A stretch of DNA of 64,000 bases, taken from the NCBI GenBank assembly GCA_951812925.1, contig OX638371.1:38414101-38478100 (forward strand). Direction: 5' to 3'. The DNA comes from Calliopum simillimum (taxonomy: Eukaryota; Arthropoda; Insecta; Diptera; Lauxaniidae). The position numbers were made by a program, and so were the translations under genes. Positions 1-10,481 of this stretch are shown here, piece by piece; the stretch's first letter is position 1; every line of letters starts with the position of its first letter. Under the pieces are notes generated by a model. The model saw nothing but the letters and a program-made list of their open reading frames with translations, was not told the DNA's origin and did not search any database.

Positions 1-757
1 AATGTTAGACTGCATCTAACCTCAAAAATAGCCAAAATTGCCATTTTTCGTGTATTTAATCTTAAATATCTCAAAACTCTGAGGTGATGGGCCAATTCTG
101 ACCTCGTATTCGGATTTTACGTTAAAATCTACATCGGAAATGCCTGGAAACAATAACTTCAAGGTATGTGTTATTAATTAAAGAAATGTAGTACAAACCA
201 TTTTTGACCAGGTAGTACAAGGGTTAAGATTTTTCTCAGAATTGTTCTTTTAGTCTGGCCAACATAAAAAATTAATTTCACCATGATGATATAGACGTTA
301 TAGGTTTTGGACAGAAAAATGCGCTATTTGACCTATAGTGCAATGAGAAAACAGCCGTTCTAATTTTGCTGTTGATCCAGGACTTTTCAGAAATTTCATT
401 GCAATAGTAAATAGTTCACTGTGGCCTTGCTCAGCTGCATAGTACAAAACGCCTTCTGATTCGTGAGTTTCCTTTCATTTAAAGCGGGAAAAGTTTCTTT
501 AACGATGGTAAATACTCTCTCTCGAACAAGAATTACATATATTCTCGAGAGAGTTTTCTGACAATTTAACGATAAGGCCCAATATGAAGTCGTCTTTTAA
601 GACTAATTAAGACAACTTGCGCCTTTAAGGCACATTTTTGACTTTGAAGCGTTGTACCTTTCTTAAATGAAACTACTAGACTTTTTTCCGCAATATTTTT
701 TAAGCTAACTCAGTTTCTCATTTCTTCTTATGTATGTACTTCCGAAGCATAATCTGG
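1..757. other. Non-coding flank or intron with repeat fragment
   Basis: No coding exon is supported here. Positions about 60-140 are homologous to one arm of the palindrome at 36361-37046: both share a 'tctgaggtgatgg' type stretch followed by 'ttctgacctcg.attcg'. A short imperfect inverted repeat built on 'actctctctcga' lies at about 508-556. If the C2CD3-like gene continues to the left, this stretch is probably its first intron. Confidence 0.4.
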
Positions 758-829
758 TTTAATTAGTTATAGACTGCTCAGAATCAAGTAGGTAAACTAA
801 ATTAAAAAACAACTTAAAACTTAAATTAC

Positions 830-1715
830 CTGCCAATGACTCTTCTTTAAGTTTTCCACCGCCTGCAGCGATTCCACCTCCTGGTGACGAATGCAGCTGT
901 TCCTGCTGCTGCAATAGCAGATGTTGAGCAGCGCTAGGCGCAAACATCATTTTGAAACGTAACTGAAATTCACCGCACTTTATATTACAATTGGTTGTTT
1001 CTCCGTGACTCCGGCGATTCGAGTAAAGGGTGTAAATTTTACTTTTATGCTCAAAATTACAAGCACTTGTGTAATTGGCAGCAAATTTTCGTATAAAAAC
1101 TGTGGGCAAACGCACCTGTGCCAAACCTAATGGCAAATTACTGACGTTTGTCGAAATGCTAATTTCGAGGGGTTCACAACTTTGTAAATAATCTAAAAAT
1201 AGATTATTACACGTCTGTATGCTGTAACGTACTTTGCTGCACTTTAGTAGCTGCAACGGCTGCTGTTGTTCGTGTGAATGTTTTTGCTGTTGTTGTGGTT
1301 TTTGTTGTAAACAACTATTTGTATTATTAAACTTTTTGTTATTATTGTTTTTATTATTATTATTATTGTTAATATTCACGGTCGTTGCTGTTGCCGAAGC
1401 TGCCCGGACAATACGAATGCTGCTCGCTGTTTCCTTGCACTCACCCCACCAAACAAATTTTGCTGTAGCTCCATGACTACCAATCGGTTGTGCTGTGGTT
1501 GCTGCTGTGGTTGCACAATTTTTTTGTTGCTGTTTTTTATATCGATTTCGATTTTTCACTGAAAATTGCTCCTGCTGTTGATGAACTTGCTGCTGTTGGC
1601 TTTCAAATCCGGTTATAAAATGAATTTTGGCCAATTCAATCTCAAGGTAACCGCGTGTCTTTCCATGCACATTTGGTGGCAAACTTGATTCAGTAGAAAT
1701 TAATAAATTCGTCAT
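830..1715 (-). CDS. C2CD3: C2CD3-like centriolar protein, first coding exon (partial gene)
   Basis: C2CD3 is a large multi-C2-domain protein of the distal centriole, needed in other animals for centriole elongation and ciliogenesis. The exon shows the conserved N-terminal C2 module: SLPPNVHGKTRGYLEIEL near residue 12, then FVWWGE (family VRWWGE), then KVRYSIQ, LPLGLAQVRLP and GEFQLRF in the same order as in vertebrate C2CD3. Between these blocks sit fly-specific low-complexity insertions: several poly-Gln runs and an Asn-rich run. I chose the Met at 1713-1715 because the SLPP block follows closely; the frame stays open upstream to 1823 but that part reads like non-coding sequence. The exon ends at a CAG/GTAATT donor (intron starts at 829, phase 1). 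The rest of the gene lies to the left, outside the window. The family call rests on remembered motifs, not a search. Confidence 0.72.
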
Positions 1716-1980
1716 ATTAAGCAAGAGCCATTTTTTCAAAAAATTCGATTCGCTTTTTATTGGTTGCACAACAAAATAAAAAGGAATAAAGCACACAGAT
1801 ACATTTAGATATTCAAAACACAATGAAAACTATTTTTCCGATTTTACAATTTCCAGAATTTTCCCCGAGTATAAGAAGAAAAACGACGTTCCGCACCTAT
1901 CCTCGTATCCTCGAAAAGGAAAAACTTTTATGGAAATTCTTTGAAGAGTCTTCTTCTTCTTCTCTTCGGCGTTTAAAGAA

Positions 1981-2069
1981 CAAAGTCAATTCCAAACGTT
2001 CCACTTTGAAGTACAAAGTCAATTTCAAACGTTCCACTTTGAAGTAAAGTCAATTCCAAACGTTCTACT
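1981..2069. repeat. 33-bp tandem repeat, 2.7 copies
   Basis: The unit 'caaagtcaattccaaacgtt' plus 13 more bases occurs at 1981-2013 and 2014-2046, with a truncated third copy to 2069. It lies just upstream of the C2CD3-like start. A short plus-strand frame (1823-2047) runs through it but shows no protein-like features. Confidence 0.85.
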
Positions 2070-2432
2070 AAACAAAAATTAATAGTGCTGCCACACAAAA
2101 TTTTTTTGGGAAACAAAAATTTAATCAATAAACCAGGGTATTGTTTTCGATAACAAAAACCACTGAGGGCCAGTTTTTCAGTGCAAGTTTAAACTTCGTT
2201 TAAGCGACGTTTTATTAAACGCGTTTAAATTGTTAAACTCGTTTAAATATGAAATGACTTTTTCAGTGTGAGTTTAACTGAAACTCGTTACTTTGATTTT
2301 TAGTAGGCATTACTGAAAAATGACAAGCTGTTGACTTATAAATATTGAAATTTTTTGACAACTCGCAGCGCGAAATTTAAATTTTAGAAAAGTTTCATAA
2401 AATCGTTCTGATTCTTCTGGAAAGCTGAGAAA

Positions 2433-2789
2433 ATGTCAGGAGCAGCATCAGCAACAATAAAGCAGCGGGCTACAAGAAAATTTCGATTGCGCGTATTCCT
2501 GCGAAAAGTTATTTTTTAGGCTTTCAATTATTGGGGGTTGGCCACCACAACTCTTGGCCTACATTTACTATATCACCGCTGAAGAAGCTGATTTAATGAA
2601 AAATGTACCCAGTTGGGGCGTTGGTGCCTGGTAAAAGGAGCCAGTATTAAAGCTTTGCCCAAGGGCAACTTGGTTGCTCCAATGTTTAAAGAATTTCATG
2701 GTCATACTGACTGAAAATCATATGCAGAACGTGATCACATTAAATGGTGGTCAAAAGTGAAGCTTGTGAATTACTTATTTTCAAAATAA
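2433..2789 (+). pseudogene. Coding-like relic inside the Harbinger-like element (unidentified)
   Basis: This stretch is less AT-rich than its surroundings and reads as broken protein in shifting frames. It starts with ATG and 'MSGAASATIKQRATRKFRLR', has a stop and frameshift, and then a frame with AYIYYITAEEADLMKNVPSW. A third frame gives ALPKGNLVAPMFKEFHGHT. The look is that of a small nuclear-encoded protein with a membrane segment, possibly mitochondrial, copied without introns. I could not assign it to a family. It may be a host cDNA captured by the transposon or an older retrocopy into which the element ends were misread. Confidence 0.35.
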
Positions 2790-2984
2790 AATAAAAGACG
2801 AAGAATAAACTTCAGAACTGAAATAAATTCTTCTTTTCCAAATTGTGGATTTTTTTTATTCATTTATTTATTTGTTTTTTTCTGTTTTATTTTTTATGAA
2901 ATATGTCAATTTTGATTTATTTATCAACAGTTGTCAAAACAAAATTATAGGTTAAACGGAATTTAAACGGCCTATATTGTTCAG

Positions 2985-3832
2985 GGGTATTCAATGGAAC
3001 TTTACCGAACATCTGGAAGATCTCGACTACGCTGACGACATCTGCCTCTTATCGTCCAAACATTCAGATATGCAAAGCAAAATTGAAGACCTTGTCTTGG
3101 AATCACAAAAGGCCGGCCTAAAAATCAACGTATCCAAGACTAAAAGCATGAAGCTAAACGCAAGCAATGACATCACGTTTAAAGCTGGCAGTGATGACAT
3201 CGGAAACGTCGATAGCTTCACGTATCTAGGCAGCATTATCTCCATGGATGGTGGAGCAAAAGAGGATATCAACTCAAGAATAGCAAAAGCAAAAGGCGCG
3301 TTTGCTCAACTGAACAAAATATGGTCTTCATCCGTTATATCCACCAAAACGAGAGTGCGCATTTTTGATTCGAATGTGAAATCGGTTTTGTTATATGGGT
3401 GCGAAACATGGCTTGTTACTGAACAACTAACAAACAAGCTGCAAGTATTCGTCAACAAATGCTTAAGGCGTATACTAAAGGTTTGGTGGCCTCGCACTAT
3501 ATCAAATGCCGAGCTACATCAAAAATGCAAACAGAAGGCTATAGCAAACGAGTTCAAGCTGCGCAAATGGGGATGGATTGGTCAGACTCTCCGGAAACCA
3601 CACAGCGAAGTTTGTCGCCAGGCCCTTGAGTGGAATCCACAAGGCAGTAGAGGACGTGGTAGACCCAAAACCAACTGGAAAAGGTCGTTGGAAAAGGAAA
3701 TCCAAGAATCGGGAAAATCGTGGCAAGAGATCAAAGTCATCGCAAGGGATCGTGACAAATGGAGAGATTTCATATTGGCCCTATGCTCCTCCTAGGAGTT
3801 AAAGGAGAATACATACATACATACATACATAC
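2985..3832 (+). mobile_element. RTE-like non-LTR retrotransposon, 5'-truncated copy
   Basis: An open frame to 3795 holds the second half of a reverse transcriptase: YADD catalytic box near 3028, KAGLKINVSKTKSM, then FTYLGSIIS, LLYGCETW and a basic C-terminal tail ending ALCSS. The copy begins inside the RT just before YADD, ends with 'ctcctaggagttaaaggaga' and a CATA-repeat tail, and is flanked by a perfect 11-bp duplication ATATTGTTCAG (2974-2984 and 3833-3843). This proves insertion into the Harbinger-like element. The short-repeat 3' tail and RT style fit the RTE clade; jockey or CR1 assignment is less likely. The frame is still open, so the insertion is probably young. Related copies lie at 40804-42690 and 56321-56494. 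Confidence 0.85.
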
Positions 3833-3953
3833 ATATTGTTCAGTTAAACTTAGTTTAAACTACGTTTAACATTAACTGAAAATCTCATTCCTGAGTTTAA
3901 ACTTAGTTTAAACCAGAAAATGAGTTTAACTTGCACTGAAAAACTGGCCCTGA

Positions 3954-5632
3954 GTCATCTAAAACACAGCCACAAATAATAAATAAATAAACCATGATAC
4001 AATTAACAAGGTAACGTCAGTAACTGACACGTTTCTTGTTCTTCTTTTTTGGTAGCAAGCACTGTCAAAATTAACTAGCAAAACAACAACAATTTTACAG
4101 TTTTCTGATTTTGACATTTATCTCTAGGCGATTTGATTGGTTGATTTCGTTCTCCGCTTTGCTCTTATTGACAGAACTTGCTACCAATGTTGTCTCCGCT
4201 TTGTTCGTTTTGACAATTTGACGCTACCTCTATAATTGTACCATGAAATAAACTGTTTTTTTTTTTTCAGACAGCTGGCCAGCAGCGTTGCCATAAAGAC
4301 GATTTTAGCGTCATTTTGGCGATTTTTCGACCCCAATGACGATCAGACAATTTTTTTCTCAAAGTGACGATTTTTCTAATTCTTTCGCTTATTGAAAAGA
4401 TGTTTGTCCACTGGGCTTTTAATCTTTTTGGCAACAAGTCACATTGTTTTCTTAAATCAAGTGACTACATTTTATTTAAAAATTATGTGTAAAGATTTTA
4501 AAAACATTCTGTTATTATCTAGATATGTAGTCAATCGACCCCCTCTTGACAATGCTGGATCCGCCACTGCTCGATGAGCAATATTTATGTTATAATTTCT
4601 GTGGACTCTTGAGAAAACAACCTAAGTCGAGATAAGACAATTCTCCAGGACTTTAGTCCTAAACATAAAATTCAAATACAGAGTTCTTATCGATAAAAAA
4701 GATTGCGACCACGATGTTGGATTAAGAGATACCTTCTATTCTATTTCTATTGGTATAATCGCCATGTCTCTATGATTTCTTGTTTCAAAGGTATAAGGGT
4801 GTCTCATAGTTCACGCAAGATTTGAACTTAGCGCCATTCGTGCGGTGAAGTGTTATGAAGAAAAAGAACAAAATAAAATAAAAGCTTATTTAAGATTAGT
4901 AAAAATGTATGGAAAGAGGAGATTCAACGCTGCATCAACGAAACAGAGCCACGTTATTGAAAAGTATTTAATAAGTTTTTAGGCTCTCCTGAAAAGTTGT
5001 CAATTTCGAGCTAGGTTGTTTTGTAAAAAGTCCACAGATTTATATGTAGTAGTTGTGTTTTAGACGGCAGCGTGTTAACACTGAATTAACTCTATTCTTC
5101 TAAAACGAGTTTGTGTGCTATCTCCCTCTTATTTTGTTTTACTTTATTCAGCTTATCGTTTCCGCACCTTTTTCCTCCGCTTGCCAAGACAATCGGTAAA
5201 AATATGGTGCCATTATGTTAAAATCCTACAAAACACAGCGTAATTACTGCTGATGTTCAGTGTAGTATGGCAACATCAACAGTTAACTTTGTGCTGAATA
5301 ATTAAACAAGCAAATTTATCTGTGTTAAATTAAGCACTTTAGTTGCTTATGAATTTATGAATTTTTGTTTTTGAAAAAGGCGTGAATTGCTTGATAAAAT
5401 TACCTGTTTTAAGAAATTTTTCTTTAATATTTTTGACACTTTTTAAATAAAATATCTTTGTAGGGGTGTAGTAGGGGTATATAAGACAAAATATTAGGAA
5501 TTTTTAATACTAAATTCTGCTTTATTTAGGAAGAAAAAAAAAATTCATACAAATCCCGAAAAATCCCGGTATTCAAAATTTCTGATCCCGAAATCCCGGG
5601 ATCGCAAAAAGTCCAAAAATTGGAATCCCTAA
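3954..5632. other. Intergenic, no feature recognised
   Basis: AT-rich sequence with many stops in all frames. Short open frames such as 4392-4577 show no domain, signal peptide or codon pattern that would support a gene. Nothing else is recognised. Confidence 0.5.
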
Positions 5633-5742
5633 TGTGTACACATAGAAGTAACCGTTTAGAAGATATTCCAAAAAAACCATTAAAGTGCCAAAAACCGGTT
5701 TCTATTGAATATCTTCTATACGGTTACTTCTATGTGTACACA
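5633..5742. repeat. Hairpin with 37-38 bp arms
   Basis: The left arm 5633-5670 (starting TGTGTACACATAGAAGTAAC) and right arm 5706-5742 are reverse complements with one mismatch and one gap, separated by about 35 bases. It could be a tiny MITE or the ends of a collapsed element. Confidence 0.8.
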
Positions 5743-6786
5743 AATCGCTTATTTTTTGTAAATCTTGTAATTCTCTACAAATTTGGTCGCATTACTTTTT
5801 ATCGTAGTACTTACCAATTCGCAGATATCCTTAAAAAACCAGTAATTTCGAAGCCTTAACGGTTATTCAAGAATATTTTTAAGGTCATGAGCCGTTTGAA
5901 AAAAAAATTTTGTACGGTATATAGAAAATTAAATTATCTTTCAAACGGCATTTTAATTTTGTTTGTACAACTTCTCATTGAAGAGTTATTGCAATTTAAA
6001 AGTAAGATATTTTAATATGAACTCATAGGTAGTATTTCATACAATAACTGTTAACATCTTTTTAAATTGGGTGATCTCCTAAAATAGAAGTCGTATGCAA
6101 ATACTTTTAACGAACTTTTGTAGGAAATTTCCTGTGCTACAAAATTGGAGACCAACATTTTTCTGTAAAAGTTAGCATTAGCAAGATATTTGCAAAAAAC
6201 TGATTTTAGCGACCTTTGAGCCTCAATAACTTTTTATGCGCACACGACTTTGCAATGGACTTTTCACAGTTTGTGTATCATGCATGAATAAAGACAATTC
6301 CGGTGAAAAATTTCCACTGGGAATTTTTTCGCACAGAAGCTCTTTTTTCGTCTTATTTTCCTGGGCTACATATCAAAAATGTTGAATTAAAATTTATATG
6401 AAAAAAAAAATTGTTTCGCAAAAACGCTACTTCTACCTGACTACTCCCTTAACGTCAAATAAATCCGAAAATAGCCGTTAATCGCCTTATAAATCTCCGG
6501 TGGACACAAGCTATTAGTATTGGATCAGTTAAAAAAGTGGGCAGTGCCTGCCTAAAAATTGATTATTATATCGCTCATACTTGACGCAAATACATAGTTG
6601 AAACTTGTTACATGAGTAATGGCCAGTTTTCACCGGAGATTAATTTTGCGATTTATGGCTATTTTCAGATTAAGTTGAGGTTTAATACATGATCAATGAG
6701 GCTTAATCACTTCATAAATCTTCGGTGGAAACCATTCCACTATTGATCTTGTTTTAAAATTTCTTAAGTATTTTTGTATAACATAA
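5743..6786. other. Intergenic with decayed MITE ends
   Basis: No gene. At about 6470-6520 and 6620-6745 are partial copies of the MITE defined at 6787-6908: 'caccgga/gagatt..' ends plus the internal 'ttaatacatgat' block. They show repeated insertion of one family at this spot. Confidence 0.5.
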
Positions 6787-6908
6787 TAGCCTGTTTCCAC
6801 CGAAGATTTAAAATGAGCCGCAACTCACCCCATTCATCATGCATTAAACGACAACAAAATCTGAAAATAGCCGTAAATCCCATTTATAATCTTCGGTAGA
6901 AACAGGCT
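6787..6908. mobile_element. Short MITE, TIR TAGCCTGTTTCCACC
   Basis: The ends TAGCCTGTTTCCACCGAAGA and its near reverse complement at 6886-6908 enclose a 122-bp element with no coding capacity. The flanks are compatible with a TA target duplication, so mobilisation by a Tc1/mariner or similar transposase is inferred. A related longer copy is at 11879-12089. Confidence 0.7.
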
Positions 6909-7059
6909 ATAAACGGCAGAACATTTTTTAACACCAGAAAAGTCTACATACAAAATTCTTTCGTCATTTCCATTTTGTTTGGAAAATAAAGCGAAAAAAA
7001 AAATTCTGCTGTTATTTCCAACAATTATGGCTTTATTTCTAAGAACTATGTAGTTTACA

Positions 7060-8254
7060 AAAAGGAAATAACGCCATAAGGAATAACGCCAGAAAATATT
7101 TTGGAAATAACGCCAAAAAATCTAATACATACAAGATTCTAGAGTTATTATTTCCATTTTATTTTGGAAATAAGGCCAAAAACTTTTCTGACCTTTTATT
7201 AAATTTTTTCGACTTATTTTGGTTCGTTTCGTATGAAAACAATTATTTTTTCTTGAAATTTCTTCTCGAGTCTTCTTAATCGAAAAATTTTATAAACTTT
7301 GTACGACTTTTTTCAATACTTTCGTATTCTTTAAGCCTTGATATCGTGAAAACATCGTCAAATCTAATATTTTGTGAAATTTCTTCAGTACACGGAAATC
7401 GAAGTATCCTGTTTTTTTTTTTTAGGTAAAATTGCGGTGATTATTGATTTGGTGAACTCATGGCTTTTGAAGGTTTTCATTGCTGTTTGATATTTAAAGA
7501 TTTAATAAACACCAGTTGCATTGCATTTCACATGTTATGAAAAAAAATATGTCACAAAGTTTTAGCTTATTTTCTGGCGTTAGGAAATAACGCCCAAGGA
7601 AATAGCGCCCAAAAAAAAAACGAAATATCGGCCAAAAAATAATATGACCTAATAACGCCCAAAATAAAAAACGAAATAACGCCCAAAAAGATGAAATAAC
7701 GCCCAAAAACAAAAACGAAATAACGCCCAAATTATTTTCATATAAATTTGGGCGATAATCAATTTGAAAATAACGCCCAAAAATTTGGGCTTTATTTCGC
7801 TTTTCTTGGGCGTTATTTCGTTTTATGTTTAAAAAACAAAATAACGCCCAAAAACGAAAAACGAAATAACGCCCAAATTATTTTCATACAAATAAATTTT
7901 GGGCGTTATTTCCAAAATGATTATCGCCCAAATTTATATGAAAATTATTTGGGCGTTATTTCGATTCTGATTTTGGGCGTTATTTCATATTTTTGGGCGT
8001 TATTTCGTTTTTTATTTTGGGCGTTATTACGTCATATTATTTTTTGGGCGTTATTTCGTTTCTTAAAAAAAAAGGAAATAACGCCCAAAAAAAAAAAACG
8101 AAATAAAGCCCAAATTTTTGGGCGTTATTTCCAAAATGATTATCGCCCAAATTTATATGAAAATAATTTGGGCGTTATTTCGTTTTTTTTTTTTGGGCGT
8201 TATTTCGTTTTTTTTTTTTGGGCGTTATTTCCTTGGGCGTTATTTCCTAACGCC
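7060..8254. repeat. Foldback array of GAAATAACGCCC units
   Basis: The core 7576-8254 is made of about 30 copies of GAAATAACGCCCAAAA-like units. They lie mainly in one orientation in the left part, in the reverse orientation in the right part, and mixed in the middle. The two ends are exact mirror images: GGCGTTAGGAAATAACGCCC at 7576 and its complement ending at 8254. Degenerate units extend left to about 7060. Long frames here (7494-7730 minus, 7748-8314 plus) are by-products of the repeat, giving monotonous FGRYF/WALF protein. It resembles a foldback transposon in architecture, but the unit is not one I recognise. Confidence 0.85.
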
Positions 8255-8497
8255 TATTTTCTTACTGTTCTTTTAAATTCTATAACGCCGACTTCAAAGT
8301 TGATGCGCTTTTAAAATTTTCTCTTAATAAATAAAGTAAGTAATAAATGGTAATCCTGAGATTGTGCAACATTTTTTTCACGAAACTTCTGTCTCTGTCG
8401 ATTAGGAAGGCTGCCAAATTTGGTTTACACTTATTTTCAACGTCTCATTGCTTACTAACAAAAATGTTTTAAATTTTTTTCATTTTACTACTCCAGC
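8255..8497. other. Spacer 3' of ND-39
   Basis: AT-rich spacer between the foldback array and the end of ND-39; nothing recognised. Confidence 0.5.
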
Positions 8498-8503
8498 TTT
8501 ATT
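8498..8503 (-). promoter_or_regulatory. Probable ND-39 polyadenylation signal
   Basis: AATAAA on the minus strand about 165 nt downstream of the ND-39 stop codon, the right distance for a short 3' UTR. Assigned only by position. Confidence 0.4.
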
Positions 8504-8668
8504 GCTCTCTTCACTTAAATTTTAATTTTTTCATGTCAGATTTTAATCCAAACTATTTCCACTAGAAAACATACCATACAGCAACGAACGGACAAGCAAT
8601 ATAACAAACAAGATCTCACGGATGTGCCAATTCTTACTCTTTCGACCCGCTCGCCTATTTGCGGAATT

Positions 8669-10181
8669 TTATGCAAATATTTGCATTTCTTCGCGTGGTG
8701 CAATCGTTTTTGGTGGCGCTGCCGCTTCAAATTCACCCAAATCTGCATCATAATAGAGCGCAGCACGGAATGGACGTAGTTCCCATGGCACTTGATTTTC
8801 CATTGGAGTTAATTGAACGCCCAAATCCTCTAGTGTCGGTACGCCACGAATCACATTATCAGTGACACACTCACGTTCAATGCGTTCCATATGCAGCTCA
8901 CCCACAGGGGCGCCAGGACAAATCAATTCAGTGAGTTTTGCTTTCATTACAAAAGTAGGATCCCAACGCATATCGTAACGCTTGTAACCCCACCATTTTT
9001 CGTCCTTACGCATCAAACGATGGAACCAATCAACTAATTCACTTAGCTGATAACGTTTTGGGCTGCAATTTAATATAATGTTAAGTTGTTCATTTTTTAA
9101 AATGTTTTATATTTATATTACCCAACAGCTTGATAAACTTGACCAGCAGTGTCTGGATCTTTGGCACAGTTAACAATAGCTTGTGCAACATCTGAAACAA
9201 AAACTGGTTGTTTTACGGTGCGTTCACCCTTACACCATAAAGGCATGCTACGGAACTGACGACGCCAGACATGTGCATAATAACGTAGGAAACGATCTTC
9301 CGACCCATAGATATCAGACGGGCGTATTATGGTGGCTTCAGGAAATTCTTCACGCACTGCTAATTCACCGTGATATTTGCTACGCAAAAAGTTGCTGCCA
9401 CCCTTGATAACATGACCAACTGGATTTGGTTCTACATTAAGGGCAGATAAGTGAATTAAGCGTTCGACTCCTGATTCTCGGCAGATTCTAGAAAAAATAT
9501 GTAAATTTAATGATTGTTTTTTTATAAAAAAAAAAAAACACTGAAAAGTGAAAGGATAATACCATCAGGATCAAAATAAAGAAATGTTTTTCTTTTCCAA
9601 ATTTTTTGTTCTACAAACCTAGCAATACGCCTGGCACCTTCTACATGAACATCGTTGAATTTGAAATTTTTTGTTTCAAATTCACGTCCCACCAAATTGA
9701 TTACCACATTTGAGTGCTTAACAGCATCGCGTATGGCTTTTTCATCTTGCAGATGATAAAATTGGAACAGCACCTGTCCTAAATCACCACACACTTTCAA
9801 CCTGATAGCTTCACTGAAATCAGCGCGATACGGTAAAATCATTTGGGTTCCTATTTTGCCGAGTTTATTACAAACATAACGTCCAACAAAACCGGTACTA
9901 CCGAATACGGTGGCTACGATACCATTGAAACTACTGCGTCCACCTGTGCCGCGCTTCAATGCACCCAAGTTTGTCGTCTTCAGTGGCCGCGGTACATCCG
10001 AAGAGTAGGAGGCAGTTCGTTGGCATAGCACACCCAAAGCGCCAGTTTGTTGCTCTATGAATTTTGGGAAAATGATACAAATTACATAATTTTCGTTCGA
10101 TTTTTTGTTGATTTTCTATAAGCAAGCATCAATATACTTACGCGCTAGTGGCACATTCCTTAAAAGTATTAGCGATGCCAT
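8669..10181 (-). CDS. ND-39: NADH dehydrogenase (ubiquinone) 1 alpha subcomplex subunit 9 (complex I 39 kDa)
   Basis: Accessory subunit of mitochondrial respiratory complex I at the matrix/Q-module junction; an atypical short-chain dehydrogenase fold that binds NADPH structurally. Four exons join in frame: 10142-10181, 9619-10054, 9122-9487 and 8669-9062 (with stop), giving 411 residues, close to the usual family length. All three introns are short and GT-AG. The start MASLILLRN precedes a probable mitochondrial presequence. The nucleotide-binding GSTGFVG (GxxGxxG) lies at residues 65-71, then INLVGREFETKNF, the family-typical RPSDIYGSEDRFLRYYAHVW, VKQPVFVSDVAQAI and the C-terminal PWELRPFRAALYYD. 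The SDR YxxxK position reads FLRSK, with Phe for Tyr, which fits a structural role. The frame is intact and the gene is presumably functional. Intron 2 acceptor and donors were placed by frame and conservation. Confidence 0.95.
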
Positions 10182-10481
10182 GATTTTATCTTGTTTATTT
10201 GGCGAAAATCGCTTATTTTCAATTCGTTATTACCCTAAAATATCCTTTCTAAACTTGAGCTCGATCGTTAAAAATTCACTGCAAAATTTTCTTCCAGGTT
10301 GGAAGAAACTGTCAAACAACTGTCAAACTGACAGCTGACAAGTGTCAGTACACTACGAATGAAAATGCTGTTATGTGGATTTGACTTTTCCATACAACCC
10401 ACTAGGAAAGTAAAAATAATAGGTACTAGTGTTTTAGACGATAGTTTTCAGTGTTTATTAAGCATTTTCTTAGAAACGTAT
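10182..10481. promoter_or_regulatory. ND-39 upstream region
   Basis: About 300 bp between the ND-39 start and the next repeat. It must hold the promoter and 5' UTR. No TATA box at a convincing distance and no clear regulatory site was seen; this is a positional call. Confidence 0.3.

Larger units (their letters stand above)
2167..3950. mobile_element. PIF/Harbinger-like TIR element, interrupted by an RTE copy
   Basis: The left end GGGCCAGTTTTTCAGTGCAA is matched by its reverse complement at the right end (about 3931-3950). The element is flanked by the 3-bp duplication TGA (2164-2166 and 3951-3953). GGGCC-starting TIRs with a 3-bp TNA duplication are typical of PIF/Harbinger. Both ends carry many 'gtttaaac'-type subterminal motifs. 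Without the nested retrotransposon (2985-3832 and its 11-bp duplication) it would be about 930 bp. No Harbinger transposase is visible, so it is non-autonomous. The element at 44622-45016 belongs to the same superfamily. Confidence 0.75.

Noticed and set aside
1234..1476. Plus-strand Cys/Leu-rich ORF
   Set aside because: It is the antisense of the Gln/Asn codons in the C2CD3-like exon.
7748..8314. 188-residue plus-strand ORF and the mirrored 7494-7730 ORF
   Set aside because: The protein is a monotonous FGRYF/WALF repeat produced by the foldback array in all related frames; no independent coding evidence.
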